Shown here piece after piece: positions 33,384 to 43,400 of a DNA stretch of 64,000 bases. Positions within the stretch are counted from its first letter, which is position 1. Each line of letters begins with the position of its first letter. The notes under the pieces are model-generated. The model was given only the letters and a program-made list of their open reading frames with translations, was not told where the DNA came from and made no database searches. Source of the stretch: Anoxypelagibacter sp902613655. GTDB taxonomy: Bacteria > Pseudomonadota > Alphaproteobacteria > Pelagibacterales > Pelagibacteraceae. The stretch is from assembly GCA_902613655.1 (NCBI GenBank), contig CACMHR010000005.1, positions 1-64,000 on the forward strand, given 5' to 3'. The position numbers and the translations under genes are program-made.

Positions 33384-35633
33384 TTAAAACGAGGTACCAA
33401 TTTGGAATTTAAACTGTTGAGTAGTATCACTATCAGCTGAGGATAAATCTTGTGCAAAAACAAAATTTAAAGGGCCTATAGGTGTATATAAATTTGTTGC
33501 AATTCCTATTGCAGATCTAATTACACTTGATTGACCTACAGTTGAGTCATAATCTGCATGCCATAAATTACCTATATCTATAAATGCCGCTACATCTGTC
33601 TGAGTTGCTTCTGGCAATAAATTAGGTAATGCAGCTTCGAAGTTCATTGCCATTGCATAATTGCCTCCAACATAGTCGCCTGAGTCAACCGGACCAATCT
33701 TTCTACTTTCAAAACCTCTTAGTCTTCTAGAGGGAATATGAATTCGTTTACTTAATCTAACGTCATCTTCTACAGCAAAAATCCCAGCTGCATAAAATTT
33801 AAATGCACCTAAAACATTTTCATTAAAACTATGATATTTACTTAAACTAAATCTATTAAATATTGATGAGTTTTCCTCAACGTAGATAGGAAGTTTTTGA
33901 GAGAATCCAAAAATTGAACCGCTAGTTGGCATGAATCTTCTATCTCTTGTATCTTTTTGTATTCCATAACCAAATGATAGATCATTAAATGTTCCAGCTT
34001 GTTTTTTTAAAGTATCAGACGCTGTTGAATCAACAGTCATATCATCAAACGATAATTCAAGATTAGGTGATAAATAAATATCATCATATTGCTCAAATTT
34101 TGTTCCAATATTAAATTGTGTTAAGGTATTTTCATAACCTGATTTTGGTCTATCAGTTTTTTTACTTGAAAATCCATATTCAAGAAGATTGCCTGAAAAG
34201 TTATAGTTTGGATTAGTAACCTTTAAACCCCCTCTAAGTGAGCTTTCTGATGCATCCACTGATGCATCAACAATTAGGCCTTTTCCTAAATAATTATTTT
34301 CTGTCAACGAAAAGGATAAAGTAGTTCCGTCTGTTCCCGTTCCTGCCCCAGCAGCTATTTCGCCTGTAGGCATTTCTTCTACAACAATTTCCATTACTTT
34401 AAAATTTTTTGATGAACCGTCGGATAGTCTATAATTAACCTTCTTAAAAATATTTTTTGATTTTAAACTAGAAATTGATTTATCAAGTTTAATTTTACTG
34501 AAAGGGTCGCCCTCATCTAATATTAATTCAGATCTGATAACAGAATCGTTTGTGATAGTGTTGCCTTTTATATTTATTCTTTCAACGACGATCTTTCTAC
34601 CCTCAAAAATTTTAAATTCAAGATCTATAAAATTACCATCGACTGTCTCTGAAACTGAATGCGTAACAAATTGAAGTTCATTATCATCGATTAGATCATC
34701 AATACTTTCAAGAATTTTTGTAATTTTAAAGGGTGAATAATAACTACCAGCAAATTCTTTAAAATCATCTTCTAGAGTTTTAAAAATTGTTTTATCAAAA
34801 ACTGGGTCTATATCAGTAGATATTTTTTTTATTCTATATCTTTTGCCTGCATTTATATTAAAAGTAAGTTCGATGCCTTTATTTTCTTCTATAAAAACAT
34901 TACTAGACAAAATTTCAGCGTCATAATATCCCTTAGAAAGATAATAATTCTTCAGAAGTCTTTTGTCTAATTCTATTCTCTGATCATTAAGGTAAATATT
35001 TCTGGATATAATTTTCCAAAATTTAGCTTCCTCAGTTGCAATAACATCTCTTAATCTTTTAGTTTTTATTTTTTTTTCCCCAATAAAAAATATTTTTGTA
35101 ATTTTTTCTCTTTTACCTTTGTCGATAATAAATATTAAATCAACTAAATTGTTTGCTCCCTTAACTTCTTTGGTTCTGGCCTCAACATTTGATGAATAAT
35201 AACCTTGTTGACTGTAGAAACCTTTTATTATTTCAATATCATTTTTTACATCATTTTTTATATATGAAGATTTTTCCTTAAGAGTCATAAAGTTTTTTAG
35301 TGCTTTTGTAAATTTTTTAGTAGGCTCACCCTGTAATGTTATAGAATTAATTATAGGATTTTCTTCCACATTAATTTTTAAAATACCACCTGAAAAATTT
35401 ATTGATATTTTTGAGAAAAATTTAGTGTCATACAAATTTTTAATAATGTTATCAATATCATCTTGGTTATAATTTTTATTTTTTTCTATTTCGCCATAAA
35501 CAATAAGAGTCTCATCAGAAATTCTCTCATTTCCTGAAATAATAATTTCATTTAGTTTTTCAGCTCGTAAAGATTGTGTTGTGGAAATGGATATTAACAA
35601 ACATAAAAAAAAGATATTAAATAAATTTCTCAT
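33384..35633 (-). CDS. bamA: Outer-membrane protein assembly factor BamA
   Basis: Central subunit of the BAM complex, 749 aa. Residues 1-24 are a signal peptide, about 25-345 contain five POTRA repeats and the rest is a 16-strand barrel. The conserved loop-6 motif appears as RRLRGFE, followed by GGNYAMAMNFE and the ending KFQIGTSF with terminal Phe. It overlaps the end of dxr by 17 nt, with no rseP between them. The gene runs directly into skp. Confidence 0.95.
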   Translation of the reverse strand: MRNLFNIFFLCLLISISTTQSLRAEKLNEIIISGNERISDETLIVYGEIEKNKNYNQDDIDNIIKNLYDTKFFSKISINFSGGILKINVEENPIINSITLQGEPTKKFTKALKNFMTLKEKSSYIKNDVKNDIEIIKGFYSQQGYYSSNVEARTKEVKGANNLVDLIFIIDKGKREKITKIFFIGEKKIKTKRLRDVIATEEAKFWKIISRNIYLNDQRIELDKRLLKNYYLSKGYYDAEILSSNVFIEENKGIELTFNINAGKRYRIKKISTDIDPVFDKTIFKTLEDDFKEFAGSYYSPFKITKILESIDDLIDDNELQFVTHSVSETVDGNFIDLEFKIFEGRKIVVERINIKGNTITNDSVIRSELILDEGDPFSKIKLDKSISSLKSKNIFKKVNYRLSDGSSKNFKVMEIVVEEMPTGEIAAGAGTGTDGTTLSFSLTENNYLGKGLIVDASVDASESSLRGGLKVTNPNYNFSGNLLEYGFSSKKTDRPKSGYENTLTQFNIGTKFEQYDDIYLSPNLELSFDDMTVDSTASDTLKKQAGTFNDLSFGYGIQKDTRDRRFMPTSGSIFGFSQKLPIYVEENSSIFNRFSLSKYHSFNENVLGAFKFYAAGIFAVEDDVRLSKRIHIPSRRLRGFESRKIGPVDSGDYVGGNYAMAMNFEAALPNLLPEATQTDVAAFIDIGNLWHADYDSTVGQSSVIRSAIGIATNLYTPIGPLNFVFAQDLSSADSDTTQQFKFQIGTSF

Positions 35634-36804
35634 AATTTCTCGATATTAATTGCACAGTTTTTTTTCTAGCCCATTTATCGATTTCGTAAATTTCATAAAT
35701 ACTAGGTGTCTTTTTTACAGCATATTTGCCGAAATCTCTATCCTTAAAAACTCTATTTAATGTCTTAAAGATTCCATTATAGGGTATTTTGTTTTTAATA
35801 AAACTATCGACTAAAACTTCATTGCTGGCATTGAGTATTATGGGTGCTGATTTTGATAAAAATTTATTATTGATAAAGGTAACAATTGGAAATCTTTTTT
35901 TATCAACTTTTATAAATTCGATATTTTTTAATTTATCTAAAAAATTGTTATTTTTTTTAATTATATTTTTTATATTAACCTGATTATCATAAATTGCATT
36001 TGAGATTGGAATTCTCATGTCAGTATCATGATATAAAAATTTACTCTGACCATTCTCAAAAGTTACTATTGCATGTATTAATGATTGTGGATGAATTAAA
36101 ATTTCATATTTTTTTGGATCAAATAAAAATAATTTATATGCTTCAATTAATTCCAAAATTTTGTTCATTAAATTTGAGGAGTCTATTGAAATTTTTTTTC
36201 CCATTCGCCAATTGGGATGTTTGCAAGCATCTTTGGATTTTATTTTATTAAAAGAACGAAGAGGTCTTTTAAGGAAGGGGCCACCAGAAGCGGTTAGGTA
36301 TATTTTTTTTATATCCGCATTTTTATAATTATAAGTAAGCTGTTTTATTGAAAAATGCTCTGAGTCGATTGGAATAACCACCGTTTTATTTTTTTTTATT
36401 ATTTTTGAAATAATATGCCATCCACATATTATACTTTCTTTATTAGCAAGAAGTATTTTTTTTGACTTTTTGGTAAATTGAATAGTTGGTTCAAGTCCTG
36501 CTATACCGACAATAGCAGCAATAGTTATATCAAATTTTATTTTTGAAGGTAACTCCTTAAATTTGCTTAATATTTTAACTTTTTTATTTCTAAATTTTTT
36601 TAGTATTTTTTCATAAACAATTAAATTGTTAACTACAAAATATTTTGGCCTGTATGTTTTAATTTGATTTTTTATTTCTTTATAATTTGAGTTGCCCGAA
36701 AGTAGTATAATATTAAATTTATTCTTATTTAAACTAATTACATTAAGAGAGCTTTTTCCTATACTTCCTGTTGAGCCTAAAATTGCAATTTTTTTTTTAA
36801 TCAT
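35617..36804 (-). CDS. dxr: 1-deoxy-D-xylulose 5-phosphate reductoisomerase
   Basis: Second step of the MEP pathway. The 395-aa protein has the NADPH motif GSTGSIGKSSL at residues 9-19, LANKESIICG, PIDSEHFSI (metal ligands), TASGGPFL, HPNWRMGKKISIDSS and LIEAYKLF, and HPQSLIHAIV. It overlaps cdsA by 4 nt and bamA by 17 nt. Supplies isoprenoids for UppS in the same cluster. Confidence 0.96.
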   Translation of the reverse strand: MIKKKIAILGSTGSIGKSSLNVISLNKNKFNIILLSGNSNYKEIKNQIKTYRPKYFVVNNLIVYEKILKKFRNKKVKILSKFKELPSKIKFDITIAAIVGIAGLEPTIQFTKKSKKILLANKESIICGWHIISKIIKKNKTVVIPIDSEHFSIKQLTYNYKNADIKKIYLTASGGPFLKRPLRSFNKIKSKDACKHPNWRMGKKISIDSSNLMNKILELIEAYKLFLFDPKKYEILIHPQSLIHAIVTFENGQSKFLYHDTDMRIPISNAIYDNQVNIKNIIKKNNNFLDKLKNIEFIKVDKKRFPIVTFINNKFLSKSAPIILNASNEVLVDSFIKNKIPYNGIFKTLNRVFKDRDFGKYAVKKTPSIYEIYEIDKWARKKTVQLISRNYEKFI

Positions 36805-37457
36805 GGAAAAACTTTTAGTGTGTATAAAATGTAAGCTAAAATAACTACAAACATAAGCCCATCAATTCTATCAAAAATTCCACCATGTCCTGGTAATATT
36901 TTTCCTGTATCCTTTAACTTTTCTAATCTTTTAAAATAAGAGATAAATAAATCACCTAGTTGAGCAGCGAATGAAAACAACAAAGCTATTATAAAATATT
37001 TGGGCTTAAGAAAAAAATTATTTTCTAAACCGGACATCGAGCTCATAATAAAGCTTATAAAAAATACTGACAAAACAGCAAATATAAAAGAACCAATTAT
37101 TCCAGAAATAGTTTTATTAGGACTTATTTTTGAGATTTTCTTCCCTTTGAAAATTTTTCCAAAAATATAACCGCCAACATCTGAGAATATTGTTAAAATA
37201 ATAATCCATAGTAACAAAAAAAATGAGGATGCTGTATCGTTCCTTAAGTGTAAAAATGCAAGTAAAGCCATTACAAGTATCACGTCTATAATTATAATTG
37301 AAAGTTTTCTTTTAAAAGCTGAAAAAGCTTCAAAATTACCTAAAATTAAAATCGCATAAAGAAAAGAAACAATATAGTTGCCTCCTTTTAATATAAAAAA
37401 AATAGAAATTGGTAAAATTATAATTGATGTAAGTATTCTTTTTTGTAGATTATTCAT
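36801..37457 (-). CDS. cdsA: Phosphatidate cytidylyltransferase
   Basis: Makes CDP-diacylglycerol. This is a short 218-aa form with about six membrane helices, compared with 270-285 aa in many bacteria. SDVGGYIFGKIFKGKKISKISPNKTISG and the signature PGHGGIFDRIDGLMF are intact, so it is likely functional with fewer N-terminal helices. It shares 4 nt with uppS and with dxr. Confidence 0.92.
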   Translation of the reverse strand: MNNLQKRILTSIIILPISIFFILKGGNYIVSFLYAILILGNFEAFSAFKRKLSIIIIDVILVMALLAFLHLRNDTASSFFLLLWIIILTIFSDVGGYIFGKIFKGKKISKISPNKTISGIIGSFIFAVLSVFFISFIMSSMSGLENNFFLKPKYFIIALLFSFAAQLGDLFISYFKRLEKLKDTGKILPGHGGIFDRIDGLMFVVILAYILYTLKVFP

Positions 37458-38131
37458 ATATTTCCATAGTTTCTTTTAACTTTTTTAAAATTATTAATTA
37501 TTTTAGTATAATCATTTATTTTGAAGTCAGGCCAAAGTTTGTTAACAAAATATACTTCTGTGTAAGCAATTTGCCATAGTAAAAAATTACTAAGTCTTTT
37601 CTTTCCACCAGTACGAATAAGTATATCGGGATTAACTATATTTTTAGTATACAAATTTTTTTCAAAATTATTTATATTTATTGTTATATTATTTTTATAA
37701 ATTTTTTTAATTGTTTCAATAATTTCATTTTTTGATCCATAATTAATTGCTAAATTAACAAGAATTTTGTTACATTTTTTTGTTTGCTTCATAGAGTCAA
37801 TTAGACAAATCTTAACATTTTTTGGTAAAGGTTTAATATTGCCTATAATATTTATTTTTATACCATTTTTAACTAAATTATTAATTTCTTTTGTAAAATA
37901 ATATTTGATTAAATTAAAAAGAAAACCTATTTCTTTTTTGGGTCTTTTCCAGTTCTCGCTTGAAAATGTATAAAATGTTAATATTGGTATTTTTAATTTA
38001 ATCGATGCTTGAACTATCTTTTCTATAACTTTAATTCCATTTTGATGTCCAAAATTTCTGTTTTTAGCTTTTAGTTTGCCCCATCTACCATTTCCGTCCA
38101 TAATAATGGCTATATGGTTAACTTTGTTCAT
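37454..38131 (-). CDS. uppS: Undecaprenyl diphosphate synthase (cis-prenyltransferase)
   Basis: Condenses isopentenyl diphosphate into the undecaprenyl carrier used for peptidoglycan and LPS. The 225-aa protein shows IIMDGNGRWGK (catalytic Asp), GHQNGIKVI, LTFYTFSSENW, LAINYGSKNEI and DILIRTGGKKRLSNFLLWQIAYTEVYF. It overlaps frr by 4 nt and cdsA by 4 nt. Confidence 0.96.
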   Translation of the reverse strand: MNKVNHIAIIMDGNGRWGKLKAKNRNFGHQNGIKVIEKIVQASIKLKIPILTFYTFSSENWKRPKKEIGFLFNLIKYYFTKEINNLVKNGIKINIIGNIKPLPKNVKICLIDSMKQTKKCNKILVNLAINYGSKNEIIETIKKIYKNNITININNFEKNLYTKNIVNPDILIRTGGKKRLSNFLLWQIAYTEVYFVNKLWPDFKINDYTKIINNFKKVKRNYGNI

Positions 38132-38685
38132 AAAGTTAAAATTTCTTTTTCTTTCTCTATTAAAATTTTTTCAATGAGAGAGATATTCTCATCTGTACTT
38201 TTTTGAACATCATTTTCGAAATTTTTACTATCGTCCTCACCAATTTTTTTATCTTTAAGAAGATTTTTTATATTATCGTTCGACTCTCTTCTTATATTTC
38301 TTATAGAAATTTTTGCTTTTTCACCTAGGTTTTTCAATACTTTCGTTAATTCTTTTCTTCTTTCCTCAGTTAACTGTGGAATACGAATCCTTAATATTTG
38401 ACCGTCTACCTGAGGGTTAATACCAAGATTTGATTTTTTGATTTCAGTATCCACTAAATTAACATTGTTTTTATCCCAGACTTGTATTGATATTGTTCTT
38501 GGCTCTGGAATGGTTACCGTCGCAAGTTGGTTGATTGGCATTTTTTGACCATATACATCGACTCTGATTAAATCTAACATTGATGGATTTGCCCTTCCTG
38601 TCCTCAATGTTCCAATATCTTTTTTGTATGAAGTAATTGTTTTTGCCATTTTTATAGATATTTCTTTTTTATCAAAAGTTTCCAT
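38128..38685 (-). CDS. frr: Ribosome recycling factor
   Basis: Splits the post-termination ribosome with EF-G. The 185-aa sequence has the family signature with LRTGRANPSMLD, YGQKMPINQLATVTIPEPRTI, IRIPQLTEERRKEL and RNIRRESND. It starts 3 nt after tsf. The uridylate kinase gene pyrH, nearly always between tsf and frr, is absent. Confidence 0.96.
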   Translation of the reverse strand: METFDKKEISIKMAKTITSYKKDIGTLRTGRANPSMLDLIRVDVYGQKMPINQLATVTIPEPRTISIQVWDKNNVNLVDTEIKKSNLGINPQVDGQILRIRIPQLTEERRKELTKVLKNLGEKAKISIRNIRRESNDNIKNLLKDKKIGEDDSKNFENDVQKSTDENISLIEKILIEKEKEILTL

Positions 38686-38688
38686 AAA

Positions 38689-39552
38689 TTAAATCCCTTC
38701 TCCAACCTTAAATCTTATAAAATCAGCAATCTTAATTTCACCATTTTTTGAAAACTGTTTTAAAAATTGGTTGACAGTTATTTTTGTATCCATAATCCAA
38801 CTTTGATCTAATAATGTGTTTTCTGAAACAAACTTTTTTATTTTTCCAGCAGCAATTTTATCAATCATATCCTCTTTTTTACCACTATTTTTTAATTCCT
38901 CTTTAATTATTTCAAGCTCTTTATCTAATATATTTTTATTTATTCCATCTTGATTAATTGCAATCGGGGACTGGGCGGCGATATGCATGGCGAGCTTAGT
39001 TCCTATATTATCAATATCTTGTTTGTTTTGACCTGTTAACTTTACAATAGATATGACTTTGCCAATATTTTTCTCTGATGAATTATGCACGTAAAAATAA
39101 TTTTTTCCCTCTTTGTCAAAAAATTTACTTCTTCTTATTGTAATTTTTTCGCCTATTTTTGATATTAATGTTATTAGATTTTCCTCAACAGTTTTATCAT
39201 TTTTCATTTTGCTTTTACTTAACTTATCTAAATCTCCTTGATTTTTAAAATTTATTTCTGCAACATCTTTGCAAAAAGAAATAAAATCTTTATTTTTTGC
39301 TACAAAATCAGTTTCGCTATTTATTTCTATTGCTGAAACGTTACCATCTTTTTCATTTACCAAAATAAGTCCATCTGCTGCTACACGACTCATTTTTTTT
39401 GATGCCTTAGCAATACCTTTTTTTCTCAAATATTCTATTGATTTTTCTAAATCACCATTAGTTTCTGTAATAGCTAGTTTACAATCAGAAAATCCTACTC
39501 CAGTGATTTCTCTTAGTTTTTTGATATTGTCTAGAATTTTTTTATCCGCCAT
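38689..39552 (-). CDS. tsf: Elongation factor Ts
   Basis: Nucleotide exchange factor for EF-Tu, 287 aa from the ATG at 39552 (a GTG one codon earlier is less likely). The N-terminal UBA-like domain has KLREITGVGFSDCK and KGIAKASKK; the core has NSETDFVAKN and MHIAAQSP. The C-terminal module ends with LDQSWIMDTKITV. It lies 10 nt after rpsB, the conserved pairing. Confidence 0.96.
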   Translation of the reverse strand: MADKKILDNIKKLREITGVGFSDCKLAITETNGDLEKSIEYLRKKGIAKASKKMSRVAADGLILVNEKDGNVSAIEINSETDFVAKNKDFISFCKDVAEINFKNQGDLDKLSKSKMKNDKTVEENLITLISKIGEKITIRRSKFFDKEGKNYFYVHNSSEKNIGKVISIVKLTGQNKQDIDNIGTKLAMHIAAQSPIAINQDGINKNILDKELEIIKEELKNSGKKEDMIDKIAAGKIKKFVSENTLLDQSWIMDTKITVNQFLKQFSKNGEIKIADFIRFKVGEGI

Positions 39553-39562
39553 CACTTGAACT

Positions 39563-40357
39563 TTATTTGCTTTGAGTATCTTTTGGAGAGTTATTTATTT
39601 TTGTTGATTGATCTTTATTATCTAAATTGTCACTTTTCATTTTTAGATCGCTATTATTTTGATTTAATGCAATGTTTTTCTTTGCATCAATAATTGTGCT
39701 TTTTAAAAGCTCACAATAAAGATCGATAGATCTACGTGCATCATCGTTACCAGGTATTGGAAAATTTATTCCTGTTGGGTCAGAGTTGGAGTCTAGTACA
39801 GCAACTATTGGTATTTTTAATTTTATTGCCTCCTTAATCGCTAAAGACTCTACATTAGTGTCTATAACAAAAATCATTTCAGGTACTCCATTCATATTAG
39901 AAATACCTCCTAATGATCTATTTAATTTATCCTTTTCTTTTTCAAGTTTTAATACCTCTTTTTTAGTAAAACCTATATCTTCCTTTGATAAATCTTTTTC
40001 TAATTTTTTTAACCTTTTTATTGAATTTTGAATTGTCTGCCAGTTTGTTAGCATGCCACCCAACCATCTATAATTTACATAATATTGATCTGTATCTTTT
40101 GCTAACTTGAGAATTGTTTCAGCAGCTTGTTTTTTTGTTGAAACAATAAGGATTTTTCCTCCAGAAGAAATACATTTATGCACTTCCTTCATCGCGTTCT
40201 TAATTAAGACTACCGTTTGAGTAAGATCAATAATATGTATGGAGTTTTTTTCACCATATATGAACTGCTTCATCCTTGGATTCCATCTTAAAGTCTTATG
40301 ACCTAAATGGACGCCTGCTTCTAATAATTGTTTTATTGATACGTTAGGTATATTCAT
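39563..40357 (-). CDS. rpsB: 30S ribosomal protein S2
   Basis: Small-subunit protein of 264 aa. Motifs are LLEAGVHLGHKTLRWNPRMKQFIYG near the N-terminus, TKKQA, YRWLGGMLTNWQTI, PEMIFVID and PIVAVLDSNSDP. The C-terminal tail from residue about 230 is charged and Asn/Lys-rich. It is preceded by a structured 5' leader likely to mediate regulation and probably by its own promoter. Confidence 0.97.
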   Translation of the reverse strand: MNIPNVSIKQLLEAGVHLGHKTLRWNPRMKQFIYGEKNSIHIIDLTQTVVLIKNAMKEVHKCISSGGKILIVSTKKQAAETILKLAKDTDQYYVNYRWLGGMLTNWQTIQNSIKRLKKLEKDLSKEDIGFTKKEVLKLEKEKDKLNRSLGGISNMNGVPEMIFVIDTNVESLAIKEAIKLKIPIVAVLDSNSDPTGINFPIPGNDDARRSIDLYCELLKSTIIDAKKNIALNQNNSDLKMKSDNLDNKDQSTKINNSPKDTQSK

Positions 40358-40426
40358 AATTTTTTCCGGTTAAACCACCACAGCTTTCCTTTCGGACCGG
40401 TGGGCAATTGCCCTATGCTGTGTGCG
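40358..40426 (-). promoter_or_regulatory. Structured rpsB leader, probable S2 autoregulatory element
   Basis: On the minus strand this leader contains CACAGC (40422-40417) pairing with GCTGTG (40384-40379). That stem encloses a GGGCAATTGCCC hairpin (40413-40402) and a TCC-GAAA-GGA hairpin with a GNRA loop (40396-40387). ACCGGT (40401-40396) can also pair with ACCGG (40370-40366) outside the stem, giving a pseudoknot that reaches the ribosome-binding region just upstream of the ATG. The region is much more GC-rich than its surroundings. Feedback by S2 is known for rpsB leaders in other proteobacteria; here it is inferred. Confidence 0.65.
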
Positions 40427-40439
40427 AAATCAAATATTA

Positions 40440-40466
40440 TTTATAGTTAATCTATTGAAAAATCAA
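40440..40466 (-). promoter_or_regulatory. Candidate rpsB promoter
   Basis: On the minus strand TTGATT (40466-40461) is followed by a 15-nt spacer and TATAAA (40445-40440); an ATAAAT one nt further gives a 16-nt spacer. It lies in the 113-nt gap after dnaE, the longest gap in the window, and would start the mRNA near the 5' edge of the structured leader. Confidence 0.45.
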
Positions 40467-40470
40467 GTTA

Positions 40471-43400
40471 TTAAAAACTAATTTTTTTAATAAATTCTTT
40501 ATTTTTAAGGGAACTAAGTGTGTTCAAATTAAATTTTCTTGGATTTTTTAACGAAAAGATATAAATTTTTGAATTTCTATTAACCTTGATCTGAATTTTT
40601 GTTTCACCTTCTGTGTTTAATAGATTTTTAAGTTCATTCATATTTGTTTTTCCATTAACTTCAATTGTAACATTTTTATATGGCATATTAACAAAATCGT
40701 TTAAAGGGACTATATTTTTGATATTTATTCGTCTTGCGCTTGAATAATCTTTAGAACTATCTTTTTGGAGTGTAATTAGAAAAGAATTTGCAGCTTTTAA
40801 TTTGTCTCTATTTGCTATTAATAATTCAGAAAATAAGAATAACTCGAATTCACTTTTCAAGTCAGTGAATTTTATTATTGCAAATGGAGTACCTTTTGCG
40901 CTCTTTTTTTCTTGAATTGCCATTATCGTTCCAGCTACATATGCATTACTTTCATTATCACCGATAAAATTTGAATATGACTTTATTTTTAAAGTTTCAA
41001 AATAATCCTTATAAATATTTAGTGGGTGGTCAGACATATAAAATCCAATTGAGTGGAATTCGTTTAATAAAAGATCTTTTTTTGATAACTTTTCGTTAGA
41101 CTCAAATTTTAGTATTGTTTGATCTTTTTCAGATTTGCTTGAAAATAGACTAGACTGATTACTCATTTTTTCATCCCATAGCATTTTATTAACCTGAATA
41201 ATTTTAGGGATAGCCTTAAGCAATGATCCTCTATCTTGATTAAAAATATCAAAGGCACCAGCCTTAGTTAGTCCCTCAAGTTGTAACTTATTTATATCTT
41301 TAGGATTTACTCTGTGAATGAAATTGTTGAGTGATTTAAATTCTCCGTTTTTTATTCTCTCATTAATAATATTTGTGACGGCTTCTTTTCCAACACTTTT
41401 TATTGCTGACAAAGCATAATAAATTTTATTTTTTTCTGATTTAAAATCAGCAAATGATTTATTTATACATGGTCTAACAATATTGATTTTCAGTCTTTTA
41501 ACTTCTTCAACAAACTCCCTTAATTTATCAGTATCAGATAATTCGGTAGACATTGTTGCCGCTATAAAATCTTCGGGATAGTATCTTTTTAAGAAGGCTG
41601 TCTGATAAGCAATTAATGCATAAGCTGCTGCATGACTTTTGTTAAAACCATATTCAGCAAAAGGTTTTATTTTTTGAAATATAAAAACAGCTATATCTTT
41701 TCCAATTCCATTTTTTGTAGCACCTTTTATGAACTTCTCTTCTTGTTTTTCTAATTCTTTTCTTTTTTTCTTTCCCATAGCTTTACGTAAAATGTCTGCT
41801 TCACCAGGGGAAAAATTTGCTAACGTTTGAGCGATTTGCATTACCTGCTCTTGATAAATAATAATACCATAAGTTGGCTTTAAAATTTTTTCTAAGCTTT
41901 CGTGAATATAATCAGGTTTTTTTAAGCCATTTTTACAATCATTGTATATTGGAATATTATTCATTGGTCCTGGTCTGTATAAAGCAACCAATGCAATTAT
42001 ATCTTCAAACTTATTAGGTTTCATTTGCTTTAGAGCCGACCTTACACCTGAGCTTTCAAGTTGAAATAAGCCTGTGGTTTCACCTGTAGACAACATTTCG
42101 TAAACATTTTTATCATTTAATTTAATTTTACTTAAATCTAAATCTATTTTTTTATTTTTTAAAATTTTTATTGTTTTACTAATCAATGTTAATGTGTTTA
42201 ACCCAAGTATATCGAACTTTACTAAACCAGCATTTTCTGATGAATGCATATCAAATTGTGTTGATGGCAAAAGTAATTCAGAGCTTTTATCTTTATAAAG
42301 AGGAACTTCCTCTGATAATTTTTCGCCGGCTATAACTACACCTGCGGCATGTGTTGCAAGATTTCTGTTAAGACCTTCTAATTTTAATGAAAGTTCAATT
42401 AGTTTTTTTATTTTTGGGTTTTTTTCCTCTTCTTTAAATCTTGGTTCTCGATCAATAGATTCTTGTAAACTTAATGGTCTTGATGGATCAAATGGGATCA
42501 TTTTACAAATTTTATCAACATGTCCATAAGGTAAACCAATAACTCGTCCAATATCCCTTAAGGCCATTCTGGCTTTTAATTTACCAAAAGTAATAATGTG
42601 AGCTACTCCGTTTTTATATTTAGATTTTAAATATTTAAAAACCAAATCTCTTTTTTCCTCACAAAAATCTATATCAAAATCAGGCATTGAAATCCTATCG
42701 GGGTTTAAAAATCTTTCAAAAATTAAACCAAACTCTATGGGGTCTAAATCTGTTATATCTAAACAATAAGCAACTAGCGAACCAGCCCCAGAACCTCTAC
42801 CTGGCCCAACAGGAATATCATTTTGTTTAGCCCACTTAATATAATCTGAAACTATTAAAAAATATCCTGAATAATTCATTTTATGAATTATACTTAACTC
42901 ATGTGCTAATCTATCAGAATAAATTTTTTTAATTTTTTCAGTTCCAGATTTATCTGCATTTTTTAAAACAAAGTTTTCCAGTCTATTTTTTAATCCTTCG
43001 TTAGATTGAAATGTAAGTTCATCATTTTCATTACGTTGATTGGATATTTGAATAGAAGGAAGAATTGGTTTCGATTTTTTAACTTTAAAACTAAATCTGA
43101 AAGGGAAATTATAATTATTTTCTAGTGCTTCAGGAATATCGGAGTATAAATTTTCGATTTCATCTTTTGATTTTATATAGTGCTGATCTGAATATCGCTT
43201 TCTATTTTTTTCGTCAACATAAGTCTTTTCTCCTATACACAATAAAGCATCGTGGGCTTCATACATATCTTTATTAATATAAAATACTTCTTGTGATGCT
43301 ATAATTGGTATAGATACTTTGTTAGATAAGCTTAAAAATATATTTTCTAATTTTCTTTCATCTTGATCATTATGTCTTTGTATTTCCAAATAGAAGGAGT

